This document shows, one piece after another, positions 37,301 through 50,500 of a stretch of DNA of 64,000 nucleotides. Source of the DNA: Apostichopus japonicus (lineage: Eukaryota > Echinodermata > Holothuroidea > Aspidochirotida > Stichopodidae); contig NC_092572.1 of assembly GCF_037975245.1 (NCBI RefSeq), positions 16,436,269-16,500,268 on the forward strand, in the 5' to 3' direction. The notes under the pieces are model-generated. The model was not told the DNA's origin and did not search any database. It was given only the letters and a program-made list of their open reading frames with translations. The position numbers were made by a program, and so were the translations under genes. How positions within the stretch are numbered: the first letter of the stretch is position 1; each line of letters begins with the position of its first letter.

Positions 37301-40300
37301 ATCCCTGGTTCGAACCCCGGGTGATGACGTCTTTTACAGCAAGTGCCTGCACGGGGAGCTGTAAGTATTAGTTAATCCACCTAATATCTCAGTCCATACA
37401 GTGGCGCGATGGCTCGGCGCACTGTACGAGCTCATGATCGAGACTCTCTTTTGCATCCCTGGTTCGAACCCCGGGTGATGACGTCTTTTACAGCAAGTGC
37501 CTGCACGGGGAGCTGTAAGTATTAGTTAATCCACCTAATATCTCAGTCCATACAGTGGCGCGATGGCTCGGCGCACTGTACGAGCTGATGATCGAGACTC
37601 TCTTTTGCATCCCTGGTTCGAACCCCGGGTGATGACGTCTTTTGCCGATCTTTTACAGCAAGTGCCTGCACGGGGAGCTGTAAGTATTAGTTAATCCACC
37701 TAATATCTCAGTCCATACAGTGGCGCGATGGCTCGGCGCACTGTACGAGCTGATGATCGAGACTCTCTTTTGCATCCCTGGTTCGAACCCCGGGTGATGA
37801 CGTCTTTTGCCGATCTTTTACAGCAAGTGCCTGCACGGGGAGCTGTAAGTATTAGTTAATCCACCTAATATCTCAGTCCATACAGTGGCGCGATGGCTCG
37901 GCGCACTGTACGAGCTGATGATCGAGACTCTCTTTTGCATCCCTGGTTCGAACCCCGGGTGATGACGTCTTTTACAGCAAGTGCCTGCACGGGGAGCTGT
38001 AAGTATTAGTTAATCCACCTAATATCTCAGTCCATACAGTGGCGCGATGGCTCGGCGCACTGTACGAGCTGATGATCGAGACTCTCTTTTGCATCCCTGG
38101 TTCGAACCCCGGGTGATGACGTCTTTTGCCGATCTTTTACAGCAAGTGCCTGCACGGGGAGCTGTAAGTATTAGTTAATCCACCTAATATCTCAGTCCAT
38201 ACAGTGGCGCGATGGCTCGGCGCACTGTACGAGCTGATGATCGAGACTCTCTTTTGCATCCCTGGTTCGAACCCCGGGTGATGACGTCTTTTGCCGATCT
38301 TTTACAGCAAGTGCCTGCACGGGGAGCTGTAAGTATTAGTTAATCCACCTAATATCTCAGTCCATACAGTGGCGCGATGGCTCGGCGCACTGTACGAGCT
38401 GATGATCGAGACTCTCTTTTGCATCCCTGGTTCGAACCCCGGGTGATGACGTCTTTTACAGCAAGTGCCTGCACGGGGAGCTGTAAGTATTAATTAATCC
38501 ACCTAATATCTCAGTCCATACAGTGGCGCGATGGCTCGGCGCACTGTACGAGCTGATGATCGAGACTCTCTTTTGCATCCCTGGTTCGAACCCCGGGTGA
38601 TGACGTCTTTTACAGCAAGTGCCTGCACGGGGAGCTGTAAGTATTAGTTAATCCACCTAATATCTCAGTCCATACAGTGGCGCGATGGCTCGGCGCACTG
38701 TACGAGCTGATGATCGAGACTCTCTTTTGCATCCCTGGTTCGAACCCCGGGTGATGACGTCTTTTACAGCAAGTGCCTGCACGGGGAGCTGTAAGTATTA
38801 GTTAATCCACCTAATATCTCAGTCCATACAGTGGCGCGATGGCTCGGCGCACTGTACGAGCTGATGATCGAGACTCTCTTTTGCATCCCTGGTTCGAACC
38901 CCGGGTGATGACGTCTTTTGCCGATCTTTTACAGCAAGTGCCTGCACGGGGAGCTGTAAGTATTAGTTAATCCACCTAATATCTCAGTCCATACAGTGGC
39001 GCGATGGCTCGGCGCACTGTACGAGCTGATGATCGAGACTCTCTTTTGCATCCCTGGTTCGAACCCCGGGTGATGACGTCTTTTGCCGATCTTTTACAGC
39101 AAGTGCCTGCACGGGGAGCTGTAAGTATTAGTTAATCCACCTAATATCTCAGTCCATACAGTGGCGCGATGGCTCGGCGCACTGTACGAGCTGATGATCG
39201 AGACTCTCTTTTGCATCCCTGGTTCGAACCTCGGGTGATGACGTCTTTTACAGCAAGTGCCTGCACGGGGAGCTGTAAGTATTAGTTAATCCACCTAATA
39301 TCTCAGTCCATACAGTGGCGCGATGGCTCGGCGCACTGTACGAGCTGATGATCGAGACTCTCTTTTGCATCCCTGGTTCGAACCCCGGGTGATGACGTCT
39401 TTTACAGCAAGTGCCTGCACGGGGAGCTGTAAGTATTAGTTAATCCACCTAATATCTCAGTCCATACAGTGGCGCGATGGCTCGGCGCACTGTACGAGCT
39501 GATGATCGAGACTCTCTTTTGCATCCCTGGTTCGAACCCCGGGTGATGACGTCTTTTGCCGATCTTTTACAGCAAGTGCCTGCACGGGGAGCTGTAAGTA
39601 TTAGTTAATCCACCTAATATCTCAGTCCATACAGTGGCGCGATGGCTCGGCGCACTGTACGAGCTGATGATCGAGACTCTCTTTTGCATCCCTGGTTCGA
39701 ACCCCGGGTGATGACGTCTTTTGCCGATCTTTTACAGCAAGTGCCTGCACGGGGAGCTGTAAGTATTAGTTAATCCACCTAATATCTCAGTCCATACAGT
39801 GGCGCGATGGCTCGGCGCACTGTACGAGCTGATGATCGAGACTCTCTTTTGCATCCCTGGTTCGAACCCCGGGTGATGACGTCTTTTACAGCAAGTGCCT
39901 GCACGGGGAGCTGTAAGTATTAGTTAATCCACCTAATATCTCAGTCCATACAGTGGCGCGATGGCTCGGCGCACTGTACGAGCTGATGATCGAGACTCTC
40001 TTTTGCATCCCTGGTTCGAACCCCGGGTGATGACGTCTTTTGCCGATCTTTTACAGCAAGTGCCTGCACGGGGAGCTGTAAGTATTAGTTAATCCACCTA
40101 ATATCTCAGTCCATACAGTGGCGCGATGGCTCGGCGCACTGTACGAGCTGATGATCGAGACTCTCTTTTGCATCCCTGGTTCGAACCCCGGGTGATGACG
40201 TCTTTTGCCGATCTTTTACAGCAAGTGCCTGCACGGGGAGCTGTAAGTATTAGTTAATCCACCTAATATCTCAGTCCATACAGTGGCGCGATGGCTCGGC

Positions 40301-41494
40301 GCACTGTACGAGCTGATGATCGAGACTCTCTTTTGCATCCCTGGTTCGAACCTCGGGTGATGACGTCTTTTACAGCAAGTGCCTGCACGGGGAGCTGTAA
40401 GTATTAGTTAATCCACCTAATATCTCAGTCCATACAGTGGCGCGATGGCTCGGCGCACTGTACGAGCTGATGATCGAGACTCTCTTTTGCATCCCTGGTT
40501 CGAACCCCGGGTGATGACGTCTTTTGCCGATCTTTTACAGCAAGTGCCTGCACGGGGAGCTGTAAGTATTAGTTAATCCACCTAATATCTCAGTCCATAC
40601 AGTGGCGCGATGGCTCGGCGCACTGTACGAGCTGATGATCGAGACTCTCTTTTGCATCCCTGGTTCGAACCCCGGGTGATGACGTCTTTTGCCGATCTTT
40701 TACAGCAAGTGCCTGCACGGGGAGCTGTAAGTATTAGTTAATCCACCTAATATCTCAGTCCATACAGTGGCGCGATGGCTCGGCGCACTGTACGAGCTGA
40801 TGATCGAGACTCTCTTTTGCATCCCTGGTTCGAACCCCGGGTGATGACGTCTTTTGCCGATCTTTTACAGCAAGTGCCTGCACGGGGAGCTGTAAGTATT
40901 AGTTAATCCACCTAATATCTCAGTCCATACAGTGGCGCGATGGCTCGGCGCACTGTACGAGCTGATGATCGAGACTCTCTTTTGCATCCCTGGTTCGAAC
41001 CCCGGGTGATGACGTCTTTTACAGCAAGTGCCTGCACGGGGAGCTGTAAGTATTAGTTAATCCACCTAATATCTCAGTCCATACAGTGGCGCGATGGCTC
41101 GGCGCACTGTACGAGCTGATGATCGAGACTCTCTTTTGCATCCCTGGTTCGAACCCCGGGTGATGACGTCTTTTGCCGATCTTTTACAGCAAGTGCCTGC
41201 ACGGGGAGCTGTAAGTATTAGTTAATCCACCTAATATCTCAGTCCATACAGTGGCGCGATGGCTCGGCGCACTGTACGAGCTGATGATCGAGACTCTCTT
41301 TTGCATCCCTGGTTCGAACCCCGGGTGATGACGTCTTTTGCCGATCTTTTACAGCAAGTGCCTGCACGGGGAGCTGTAAGTATTAGTTAATCCACCTAAT
41401 ATCTCAGTCCATACAGTGGCGCGATGGCTCGGCGCACTGTACGAGCTGATGATCGAGACTCTCTTTTGCATCCCTGGTTCGAACCTCGGGTGAT
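31398..41494 (+). repeat. Zone D: 7-unit higher-order repeat (1122 bp)
   Basis: Sixty-three units, 36 long and 27 short. The recurring order is short-short-long-long-short-long-long*, where * marks the CCTCGGG variant. Exact 1122-bp copies run 31398-32519, 35083-36204 and 39240-40361. The others differ by unit swaps or insertions, such as the 1133-bp copies 32520-33652 and 40362-41494. Marked units start at 32355, 33488, 34918, 36040, 39075, 40197 and 41330. The unit at 36205 has lost one C (AACCCGGG), giving 153 bp. Confidence 0.85.
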
Positions 41495-41648
41495 GACGTC
41501 TTTTACAGCAAGTGCCTGCACGGGGAGCTGTAAGTATTAGTTAATCCACCTAATATCTCAGTCCATACAGTGGCGCGATGGCTCGGCGCACTGTACGAGC
41601 TGATGATCGAGACTCTCTTTTGCATCCCTGGTTCGAACCCCGGGTGAT

Positions 41649-43562
41649 GACGTCTTTAACAGCAAGTGCCTGCACGGGGAGCTGTAAGTATTAGTTAATC
41701 CACCTAATATCTCAGTCCATACAGTGGCGCGATGGCACGGCGCACTGTACGAGCTGATGATCGAGACTCTCTTTTGCATCCCTGGTTCGAACCCCGGGTG
41801 ATGACGTCTTTTGCCGATCTTTTACAGCAAGTGCCTGCACGGGGAGCTGTAAGTATTAGTTAATCCACCTAATATCTCAGTCCATACAGTGGCGCGATGG
41901 CTCGGCGCACTGTACGAGCTGATGATCGAGACTCTCTTTTGCATCCCTGGTTCGAACCCCGGGTGATGACGTCTTTTGCCGATCTTTTACAGCAAGTGCC
42001 TGCACGGGGAGCTGTAAGTATTAGTTAATCCACCTAATATCTCAGTCCATACAGTGGCGCGATGGCTCGGCGCACTGTACGAGCTGATGATCGAGACTCT
42101 CTTTTGCATCCCTGGTTCGAACCCCGGGTGATGACGTCTTTTACAGCAAGTGCCTGCACGGGGAGCTGTAAGTATTAGTTAATCCACCTAATATCTCAGT
42201 CCATACAGTGGCGCGATGGCTCGGCGCACTGTACGAGCTGATGATCGAGACTCTCTTTTGCATCCCTGGTTCGAACCCCGGGTGATGACGTCTTTTGCCG
42301 ATCTTTTACAGCAAGTGCCTGCACGGGGAGCTGTAAGTATTAGTTAATCCACCTAATATCTCAGTCCATACAGTGGCGCGATGGCTCGGCGCACTGTACG
42401 AGCTGATGATCGAGACTCTCTTTTGCATCCCTGGTTCGAACCCCGGGTGATGACGTCTTTTACAGCAAGTGCCTGCACGGGGAGCTGTAAGTATTAGTTA
42501 ATCCACCTAATATCTCAGTCCATACAGTGGCGCGATGGCTCGGCGCACTGTACGAGCTGATGATCGAGACTCTCTTTTGCATCCCTGGTTCGAACCTCGG
42601 GTGATGACGTCTTTTACAGCAAGTGCCTGCACGGGGAGCTGTAAGTATTAGTTAATCCACCTAATATCTCAGTCCATACAGTGGCGCGATGGCTCGGCGC
42701 ACTGTACGAGCTGATGATCGAGACTCTCTTTTGCATCCCTGGTTCGAACCCCGGGTGATGACGTCTTTTGCCGATCTTTTACAGCAAGTGCCTGCACGGG
42801 GAGCTGTAAGTATTAGTTAATCCACCTAATATCTCAGTCCATACAGTGGCGCGATGGCTCGGCGCACTGTACGAGCTGATGATCGAGACTCTCTTTTGCA
42901 TCCCTGGTTCGAACCCCGGGTGATGACGTCTTTTGCCGATCTTTTACAGCAAGTGCCTGCACGGGGAGCTGTAAGTATTAGTTAATCCACCTAATATCTC
43001 AGTCCATACAGTGGCGCGATGGCTCGGCGCACTGTACGAGCTGATGATCGAGACTCTCTTTTGCATCCCTGGTTCGAACCTCGGGTGATGACGTCTTTTA
43101 CAGCAAGTGCCTGCACGGGGAGCTGTAAGTATTAGTTAATCCACCTAATATCTCAGTCCATACAGTGGCGCGATGGCTCGGCGCACTGTACGAGCTGATG
43201 ATCGAGACTCTCTTTTGCATCCCTGGTTCGAACCCCGGGTGATGACGTCTTTTACAGCAAGTGCCTGCACGGGGAGCTGTAAGTATTAGTTAATCCACCT
43301 AATATCTCAGTCCATACAGTGGCGCGATGGCTCGGCGCACTGTACGAGCTGATGATCGAGACTCTCTTTTGCATCCCTGGTTCGAACCCCGGGTGATGAC
43401 GTCTTTTGCCGATCTTTTACAGCAAGTGCCTGCACGGGGAGCTGTAAGTATTAGTTAATCCACCTAATATCTCAGTCCATACAGTGGCGCGATGGCTCGG
43501 CGCACTGTACGAGCTGATGATCGAGACTCTCTTTTGCATCCCTGGTTCGAACCCCGGGTGAT
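41649..43562 (+). repeat. 12-unit duplicated block, left copy (1914 bp)
   Basis: It starts with a short unit carrying two rare changes, GTCTTTAACAG (for GTCTTTTACAG) and ATGGCACGG (for ATGGCTCGG), and contains a short unit with the CCTCGGG marker (42452), which is otherwise a long-unit marker. Twelve successive unit lengths and markers match 45653-47566 at an offset of 4004 bp. The units before the block differ, so the left breakpoint is at or near 41649; at the right end the second copy lacks one long unit. Confidence 0.9.
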
Positions 43563-45652
43563 GACGTCTTTTGCCGATCTTTTACAGCAAGTGCCTGCAC
43601 GGGGAGCTGTAAGTATTAGTTAATCCACCTAATATCTCAGTCCATACAGTGGCGCGATGGCTCGGCGCACTGTACGAGCTGATGATCGAGACTCTCTTTT
43701 GCATCCCTGGTTCGAACCCCGGGTGATGACGTCTTTTACAGCAAGTGCCTGCACGGGGAGCTGTAAGTATTAGTTAATCCACCTAATATCTCAGTCCATA
43801 CAGTGGCGCGATGGCTCGGCGCACTGTACGAGCTGATGATCGAGACTCTCTTTTGCATCCCTGGTTCGAACCCCGGGTGATGACGTCTTTTGCCGATCTT
43901 TTACAGCAAGTGCCTGCACGGGGAGCTGTAAGTATTAGTTAATCCACCTAATATCTCAGTCCATACAGTGGCGCGATGGCTCGGCGCACTGTACGAGCTG
44001 ATGATCGAGACTCTCTTTTGCATCCCTGGTTCGAACCTCGGGTGATGACGTCTTTTACAGCAAGTGCCTGCACGGGGAGCTGTAAGTATTAGTTAATCCA
44101 CCTAATATCTCAGTCCATACAGTGGCGCGATGGCTCGGCGCACTGTACGAGCTGATGATCGAGACTCTCTTTTGCATCCCTGGTTCGAACCCCGGGTGAT
44201 GACGTCTTTTGCCGATCTTTTACAGCAAGTGCCTGCACGGGGAGCTGTAAGTATTAGTTAATCCACCTAATATCTCAGTCCATACAGTGGCGCGATGGCT
44301 CGGCGCACTGTACGAGCTGATGATCGAGACTCTCTTTTGCATCCCTGGTTCGAACCCCGGGTGATGACGTCTTTTGCCGATCTTTTACAGCAAGTGCCTG
44401 CACGGGGAGCTGTAAGTATTAGTTAATCCACCTAATATCTCAGTCCATACAGTGGCGCGATGGCTCGGCGCACTGTACGAGCTGATGATCGAGACTCTCT
44501 TTTGCATCCCTGGTTCGAACCTCGGGTGATGACGTCTTTTACAGCAAGTGCCTGCACGGGGAGCTGTAAGTATTAGTTAATCCACCTAATATCTCAGTCC
44601 ATACAGTGGCGCGATGGCTCGGCGCACTGTACGAGCTGATGATCGAGACTCTCTTTTGCATCCCTGGTTCGAACCCCGGGTGATGACGTCTTTTACAGCA
44701 AGTGCCTGCACGGGGAGCTGTAAGTATTAGTTAATCCACCTAATATCTCAGTCCATACAGTGGCGCGATGGCTCGGCGCACTGTACGAGCTGATGATCGA
44801 GACTCTCTTTTGCATCCCTGGTTCGAACCCCGGGTGATGACGTCTTTTGCCGATCTTTTACAGCAAGTGCCTGCACGGGGAGCTGTAAGTATTAGTTAAT
44901 CCACCTAATATCTCAGTCCATACAGTGGCGCGATGGCTCGGCGCACTGTACGAGCTGATGATCGAGACTCTCTTTTGCATCCCTGGTTCGAACCCCGGGT
45001 GATGACGTCTTTTGCCGATCTTTTACAGCAAGTGCCTGCACGGGGAGCTGTAAGTATTAGTTAATCCACCTAATATCTCAGTCCATACAGTGGCGCGATG
45101 GCTCGGCGCACTGTACGAGCTGATGATCGAGACTCTCTTTTGCATCCCTGGTTCGAACCCCGGGTGATGACGTCTTTTACAGCAAGTGCCTGCACGGGGA
45201 GCTGTAAGTATTAGTTAATCCACCTAATATCTCAGTCCATACAGTGGCGCGATGGCTCGGCGCACTGTACGAGCTGATGATCGAGACTCTCTTTTGCATC
45301 CCTGGTTCGAACCCCGGGTGATGACGTCTTTTGCCGATCTTTTACAGCAAGTGCCTGCACGGGGAGCTGTAAGTATTAGTTAATCCACCTAATATCTCAG
45401 TCCATACAGTGGCGCGATGGCTCGGCGCACTGTACGAGCTGATGATCGAGACTCTCTTTTGCATCCCTGGTTCGAACCCCGGGTGATGACGTCTTTTGCC
45501 GATCTTTTACAGCAAGTGCCTGCACGGGGAGCTGTAAGTATTAGTTAATCCACCTAATATCTCAGTCCATACAGTGGCGCGATGGCTCGGCGCACTGTAC
45601 GAGCTGATGATCGAGACTCTCTTTTGCATCCCTGGTTCGAACCCCGGGTGAT

Positions 45653-47566
45653 GACGTCTTTAACAGCAAGTGCCTGCACGGGGAGCTGTAAGTATTAGTT
45701 AATCCACCTAATATCTCAGTCCATACAGTGGCGCGATGGCACGGCGCACTGTACGAGCTGATGATCGAGACTCTCTTTTGCATCCCTGGTTCGAACCCCG
45801 GGTGATGACGTCTTTTGCCGATCTTTTACAGCAAGTGCCTGCACGGGGAGCTGTAAGTATTAGTTAATCCACCTAATATCTCAGTCCATACAGTGGCGCG
45901 ATGGCTCGGCGCACTGTACGAGCTGATGATCGAGACTCTCTTTTGCATCCCTGGTTCGAACCCCGGGTGATGACGTCTTTTGCCGATCTTTTACAGCAAG
46001 TGCCTGCACGGGGAGCTGTAAGTATTAGTTAATCCACCTAATATCTCAGTCCATACAGTGGCGCGATGGCTCGGCGCACTGTACGAGCTGATGATCGAGA
46101 CTCTCTTTTGCATCCCTGGTTCGAACCCCGGGTGATGACGTCTTTTACAGCAAGTGCCTGCACGGGGAGCTGTAAGTATTAGTTAATCCACCTAATATCT
46201 CAGTCCATACAGTGGCGCGATGGCTCGGCGCACTGTACGAGCTGATGATCGAGACTCTCTTTTGCATCCCTGGTTCGAACCCCGGGTGATGACGTCTTTT
46301 GCCGATCTTTTACAGCAAGTGCCTGCACGGGGAGCTGTAAGTATTAGTTAATCCACCTAATATCTCAGTCCATACAGTGGCGCGATGGCTCGGCGCACTG
46401 TACGAGCTGATGATCGAGACTCTCTTTTGCATCCCTGGTTCGAACCCCGGGTGATGACGTCTTTTACAGCAAGTGCCTGCACGGGGAGCTGTAAGTATTA
46501 GTTAATCCACCTAATATCTCAGTCCATACAGTGGCGCGATGGCTCGGCGCACTGTACGAGCTGATGATCGAGACTCTCTTTTGCATCCCTGGTTCGAACC
46601 TCGGGTGATGACGTCTTTTACAGCAAGTGCCTGCACGGGGAGCTGTAAGTATTAGTTAATCCACCTAATATCTCAGTCCATACAGTGGCGCGATGGCTCG
46701 GCGCACTGTACGAGCTGATGATCGAGACTCTCTTTTGCATCCCTGGTTCGAACCCCGGGTGATGACGTCTTTTGCCGATCTTTTACAGCAAGTGCCTGCA
46801 CGGGGAGCTGTAAGTATTAGTTAATCCACCTAATATCTCAGTCCATACAGTGGCGCGATGGCTCGGCGCACTGTACGAGCTGATGATCGAGACTCTCTTT
46901 TGCATCCCTGGTTCGAACCCCGGGTGATGACGTCTTTTGCCGATCTTTTACAGCAAGTGCCTGCACGGGGAGCTGTAAGTATTAGTTAATCCACCTAATA
47001 TCTCAGTCCATACAGTGGCGCGATGGCTCGGCGCACTGTACGAGCTGATGATCGAGACTCTCTTTTGCATCCCTGGTTCGAACCTCGGGTGATGACGTCT
47101 TTTACAGCAAGTGCCTGCACGGGGAGCTGTAAGTATTAGTTAATCCACCTAATATCTCAGTCCATACAGTGGCGCGATGGCTCGGCGCACTGTACGAGCT
47201 GATGATCGAGACTCTCTTTTGCATCCCTGGTTCGAACCCCGGGTGATGACGTCTTTTACAGCAAGTGCCTGCACGGGGAGCTGTAAGTATTAGTTAATCC
47301 ACCTAATATCTCAGTCCATACAGTGGCGCGATGGCTCGGCGCACTGTACGAGCTGATGATCGAGACTCTCTTTTGCATCCCTGGTTCGAACCCCGGGTGA
47401 TGACGTCTTTTGCCGATCTTTTACAGCAAGTGCCTGCACGGGGAGCTGTAAGTATTAGTTAATCCACCTAATATCTCAGTCCATACAGTGGCGCGATGGC
47501 TCGGCGCACTGTACGAGCTGATGATCGAGACTCTCTTTTGCATCCCTGGTTCGAACCCCGGGTGAT
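45653..47566 (+). repeat. 12-unit duplicated block, right copy (1914 bp)
   Basis: Exact partner of 41649-43562 in unit order, sharing the double-variant unit (45653) and the short CCTCGGG unit (46456). These two features occur only in these two places in the window. Confidence 0.9.
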
Positions 47567-50500
47567 GACGTCTTTTACAGCAAGTGCCTGCACGGGGAGC
47601 TGTAAGTATTAGTTAATCCACCTAATATCTCAGTCCATACAGTGGCGCGATGGCTCGGCGCACTGTACGAGCTGATGATCGAGACTCTCTTTTGCATCCC
47701 TGGTTCGAACCCCGGGTGATGACGTCTTTTGCCGATCTTTTACAGCAAGTGCCTGCACGGGGAGCTGTAAGTATTAGTTAATCCACCTAATATCTCAGTC
47801 CATACAGTGGCGCGATGGCTCGGCGCACTGTACGAGCTGATGATCGAGACTCTCTTTTGCATCCCTGGTTCGAACCTCGGGTGATGACGTCTTTTACAGC
47901 AAGTGCCTGCACGGGGAGCTGTAAGTATTAGTTAATCCACCTAATATCTCAGTCCATACAGTGGCGCGATGGCTCGGCGCACTGTACGAGCTGATGATCG
48001 AGACTCTCTTTTGCATCCCTGGTTCGAACCCCGGGTGATGACGTCTTTTACAGCAAGTGCCTGCACGGGGAGCTGTAAGTATTAGTTAATCCACCTAATA
48101 TCTCAGTCCATACAGTGGCGCGATGGCTCGGCGCACTGTACGAGCTGATGATCGAGACTCTCTTTTGCATCCCTGGTTCGAACCCCGGGTGATGACGTCT
48201 TTTGCCGATCTTTTACAGCAAGTGCCTGCACGGGGAGCTGTAAGTATTAGTTAATCCACCTAATATCTCAGTCCATACAGTGGCGCGATGGCTCGGCGCA
48301 CTGTACGAGCTGATGATCGAGACTCTCTTTTGCATCCCTGGTTCGAACCCCGGGTGATGACGTCTTTTACAGCAAGTGCCTGCACGGGGAGCTGTAAGTA
48401 TTAGTTAATCCACCTAATATCTCAGTCCATACAGTGGCGCGATGGCTCGGCGCACTGTACGAGCTGATGATCGAGACTCTCTTTTGCATCCCTGGTTCGA
48501 ACCCCGGGTGATGACGTCTTTTGCCGATCTTTTACAGCAAGTGCCTGCACGGGGAGCTGTAAGTATTAGTTAATCCACCTAATATCTCAGTCCATACAGT
48601 GGCGCGATGGCTCGGCGCACTGTACGAGCTGATGATCGAGACTCTCTTTTGCATCCCTGGTTCGAACCTCGGGTGATGACGTCTTTTACAGCAAGTGCCT
48701 GCACGGGGAGCTGTAAGTATTAGTTAATCCACCTAATATCTCAGTCCATACAGTGGCGCGATGGCTCGGCGCACTGTACGAGCTGATGATCGAGACTCTC
48801 TTTTGCATCCCTGGTTCGAACCCCGGGTGATGACGTCTTTTGCCGATCTTTTACAGCAAGTGCCTGCACGGGGAGCTGTAAGTATTAGTTAATCCACCTA
48901 ATATCTCAGTCCATACAGTGGCGCGATGGCTCGGCGCACTGTACGAGCTGATGATCGAGACTCTCTTTTGCATCCCTGGTTCGAACCCCGGGTGATGACG
49001 TCTTTTGCCGATCTTTTACAGCAAGTGCCTGCACGGGGAGCTGTAAGTATTAGTTAATCCACCTAATATCTCAGTCCATACAGTGGCGCGATGGCTCGGC
49101 GCACTGTACGAGCTGATGATCGAGACTCTCTTTTGCATCCCTGGTTCGAACCTCGGGTGATGACGTCTTTTACAGCAAGTGCCTGCACGGGGAGCTGTAA
49201 GTATTAGTTAATCCACCTAATATCTCAGTCCATACAGTGGCGCGATGGCTCGGCGCACTGTACGAGCTGATGATCGAGACTCTCTTTTGCATCCCTGGTT
49301 CGAACCCCGGGTGATGACGTCTTTTACAGCAAGTGCCTGCACGGGGAGCTGTAAGTATTAGTTAATCCACCTAATATCTCAGTCCATACAGTGGCGCGAT
49401 GGCTCGGCGCACTGTACGAGCTGATGATCGAGACTCTCTTTTGCATCCCTGGTTCGAACCCCGGGTGATGACGTCTTTTGCCGATCTTTTACAGCAAGTG
49501 CCTGCACGGGGAGCTGTAAGTATTAGTTAATCCACCTAATATCTCAGTCCATACAGTGGCGCGATGGCTCGGCGCACTGTACGAGCTGATGATCGAGACT
49601 CTCTTTTGCATCCCTGGTTCGAACCCCGGGTGATGACGTCTTTTGCCGATCTTTTACAGCAAGTGCCTGCACGGGGAGCTGTAAGTATTAGTTAATCCAC
49701 CTAATATCTCAGTCCATACAGTGGCGCGATGGCTCGGCGCACTGTACGAGCTGATGATCGAGACTCTCTTTTGCATCCCTGGTTCGAACCCCGGGTGATG
49801 ACGTCTTTTACAGCAAGTGCCTGCACGGGGAGCTGTAAGTATTAGTTAATCCACCTAATATCTCAGTCCATACAGTGGCGCGATGGCTCGGCGCACTGTA
49901 CGAGCTGATGATCGAGACTCTCTTTTGCATCCCTGGTTCGAACCCCGGGTGATGACGTCTTTTGCCGATCTTTTACAGCAAGTGCCTGCACGGGGAGCTG
50001 TAAGTATTAGTTAATCCACCTAATATCTCAGTCCATACAGTGGCGCGATGGCTCGGCGCACTGTACGAGCTGATGATCGAGACTCTCTTTTGCATCCCTG
50101 GTTCGAACCCCGGGTGATGACGTCTTTTGCCGATCTTTTACAGCAAGTGCCTGCACGGGGAGCTGTAAGTATTAGTTAATCCACCTAATATCTCAGTCCA
50201 TACAGTGGCGCGATGGCTCGGCGCACTGTACGAGCTGATGATCGAGACTCTCTTTTGCATCCCTGGTTCGAACCTCGGGTGATGACGTCTTTTACAGCAA
50301 GTGCCTGCACGGGGAGCTGTAAGTATTAGTTAATCCACCTAATATCTCAGTCCATACAGTGGCGCGATGGCTCGGCGCACTGTACGAGCTGATGATCGAG
50401 ACTCTCTTTTGCATCCCTGGTTCGAACCCCGGGTGATGACGTCTTTTGCCGATCTTTTACAGCAAGTGCCTGCACGGGGAGCTGTAAGTATTAGTTAATC

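Noticed and set aside
41558-41779. 73-residue minus-strand open reading frame, with an identical copy at 45562-45783
   Set aside because: It exists only because a T-to-A change (TTTTACAG to TTTAACAG) turns the usual TAA stop into TTA in one duplicated unit. It is satellite sequence read across two monomers, with no codon or domain signal.
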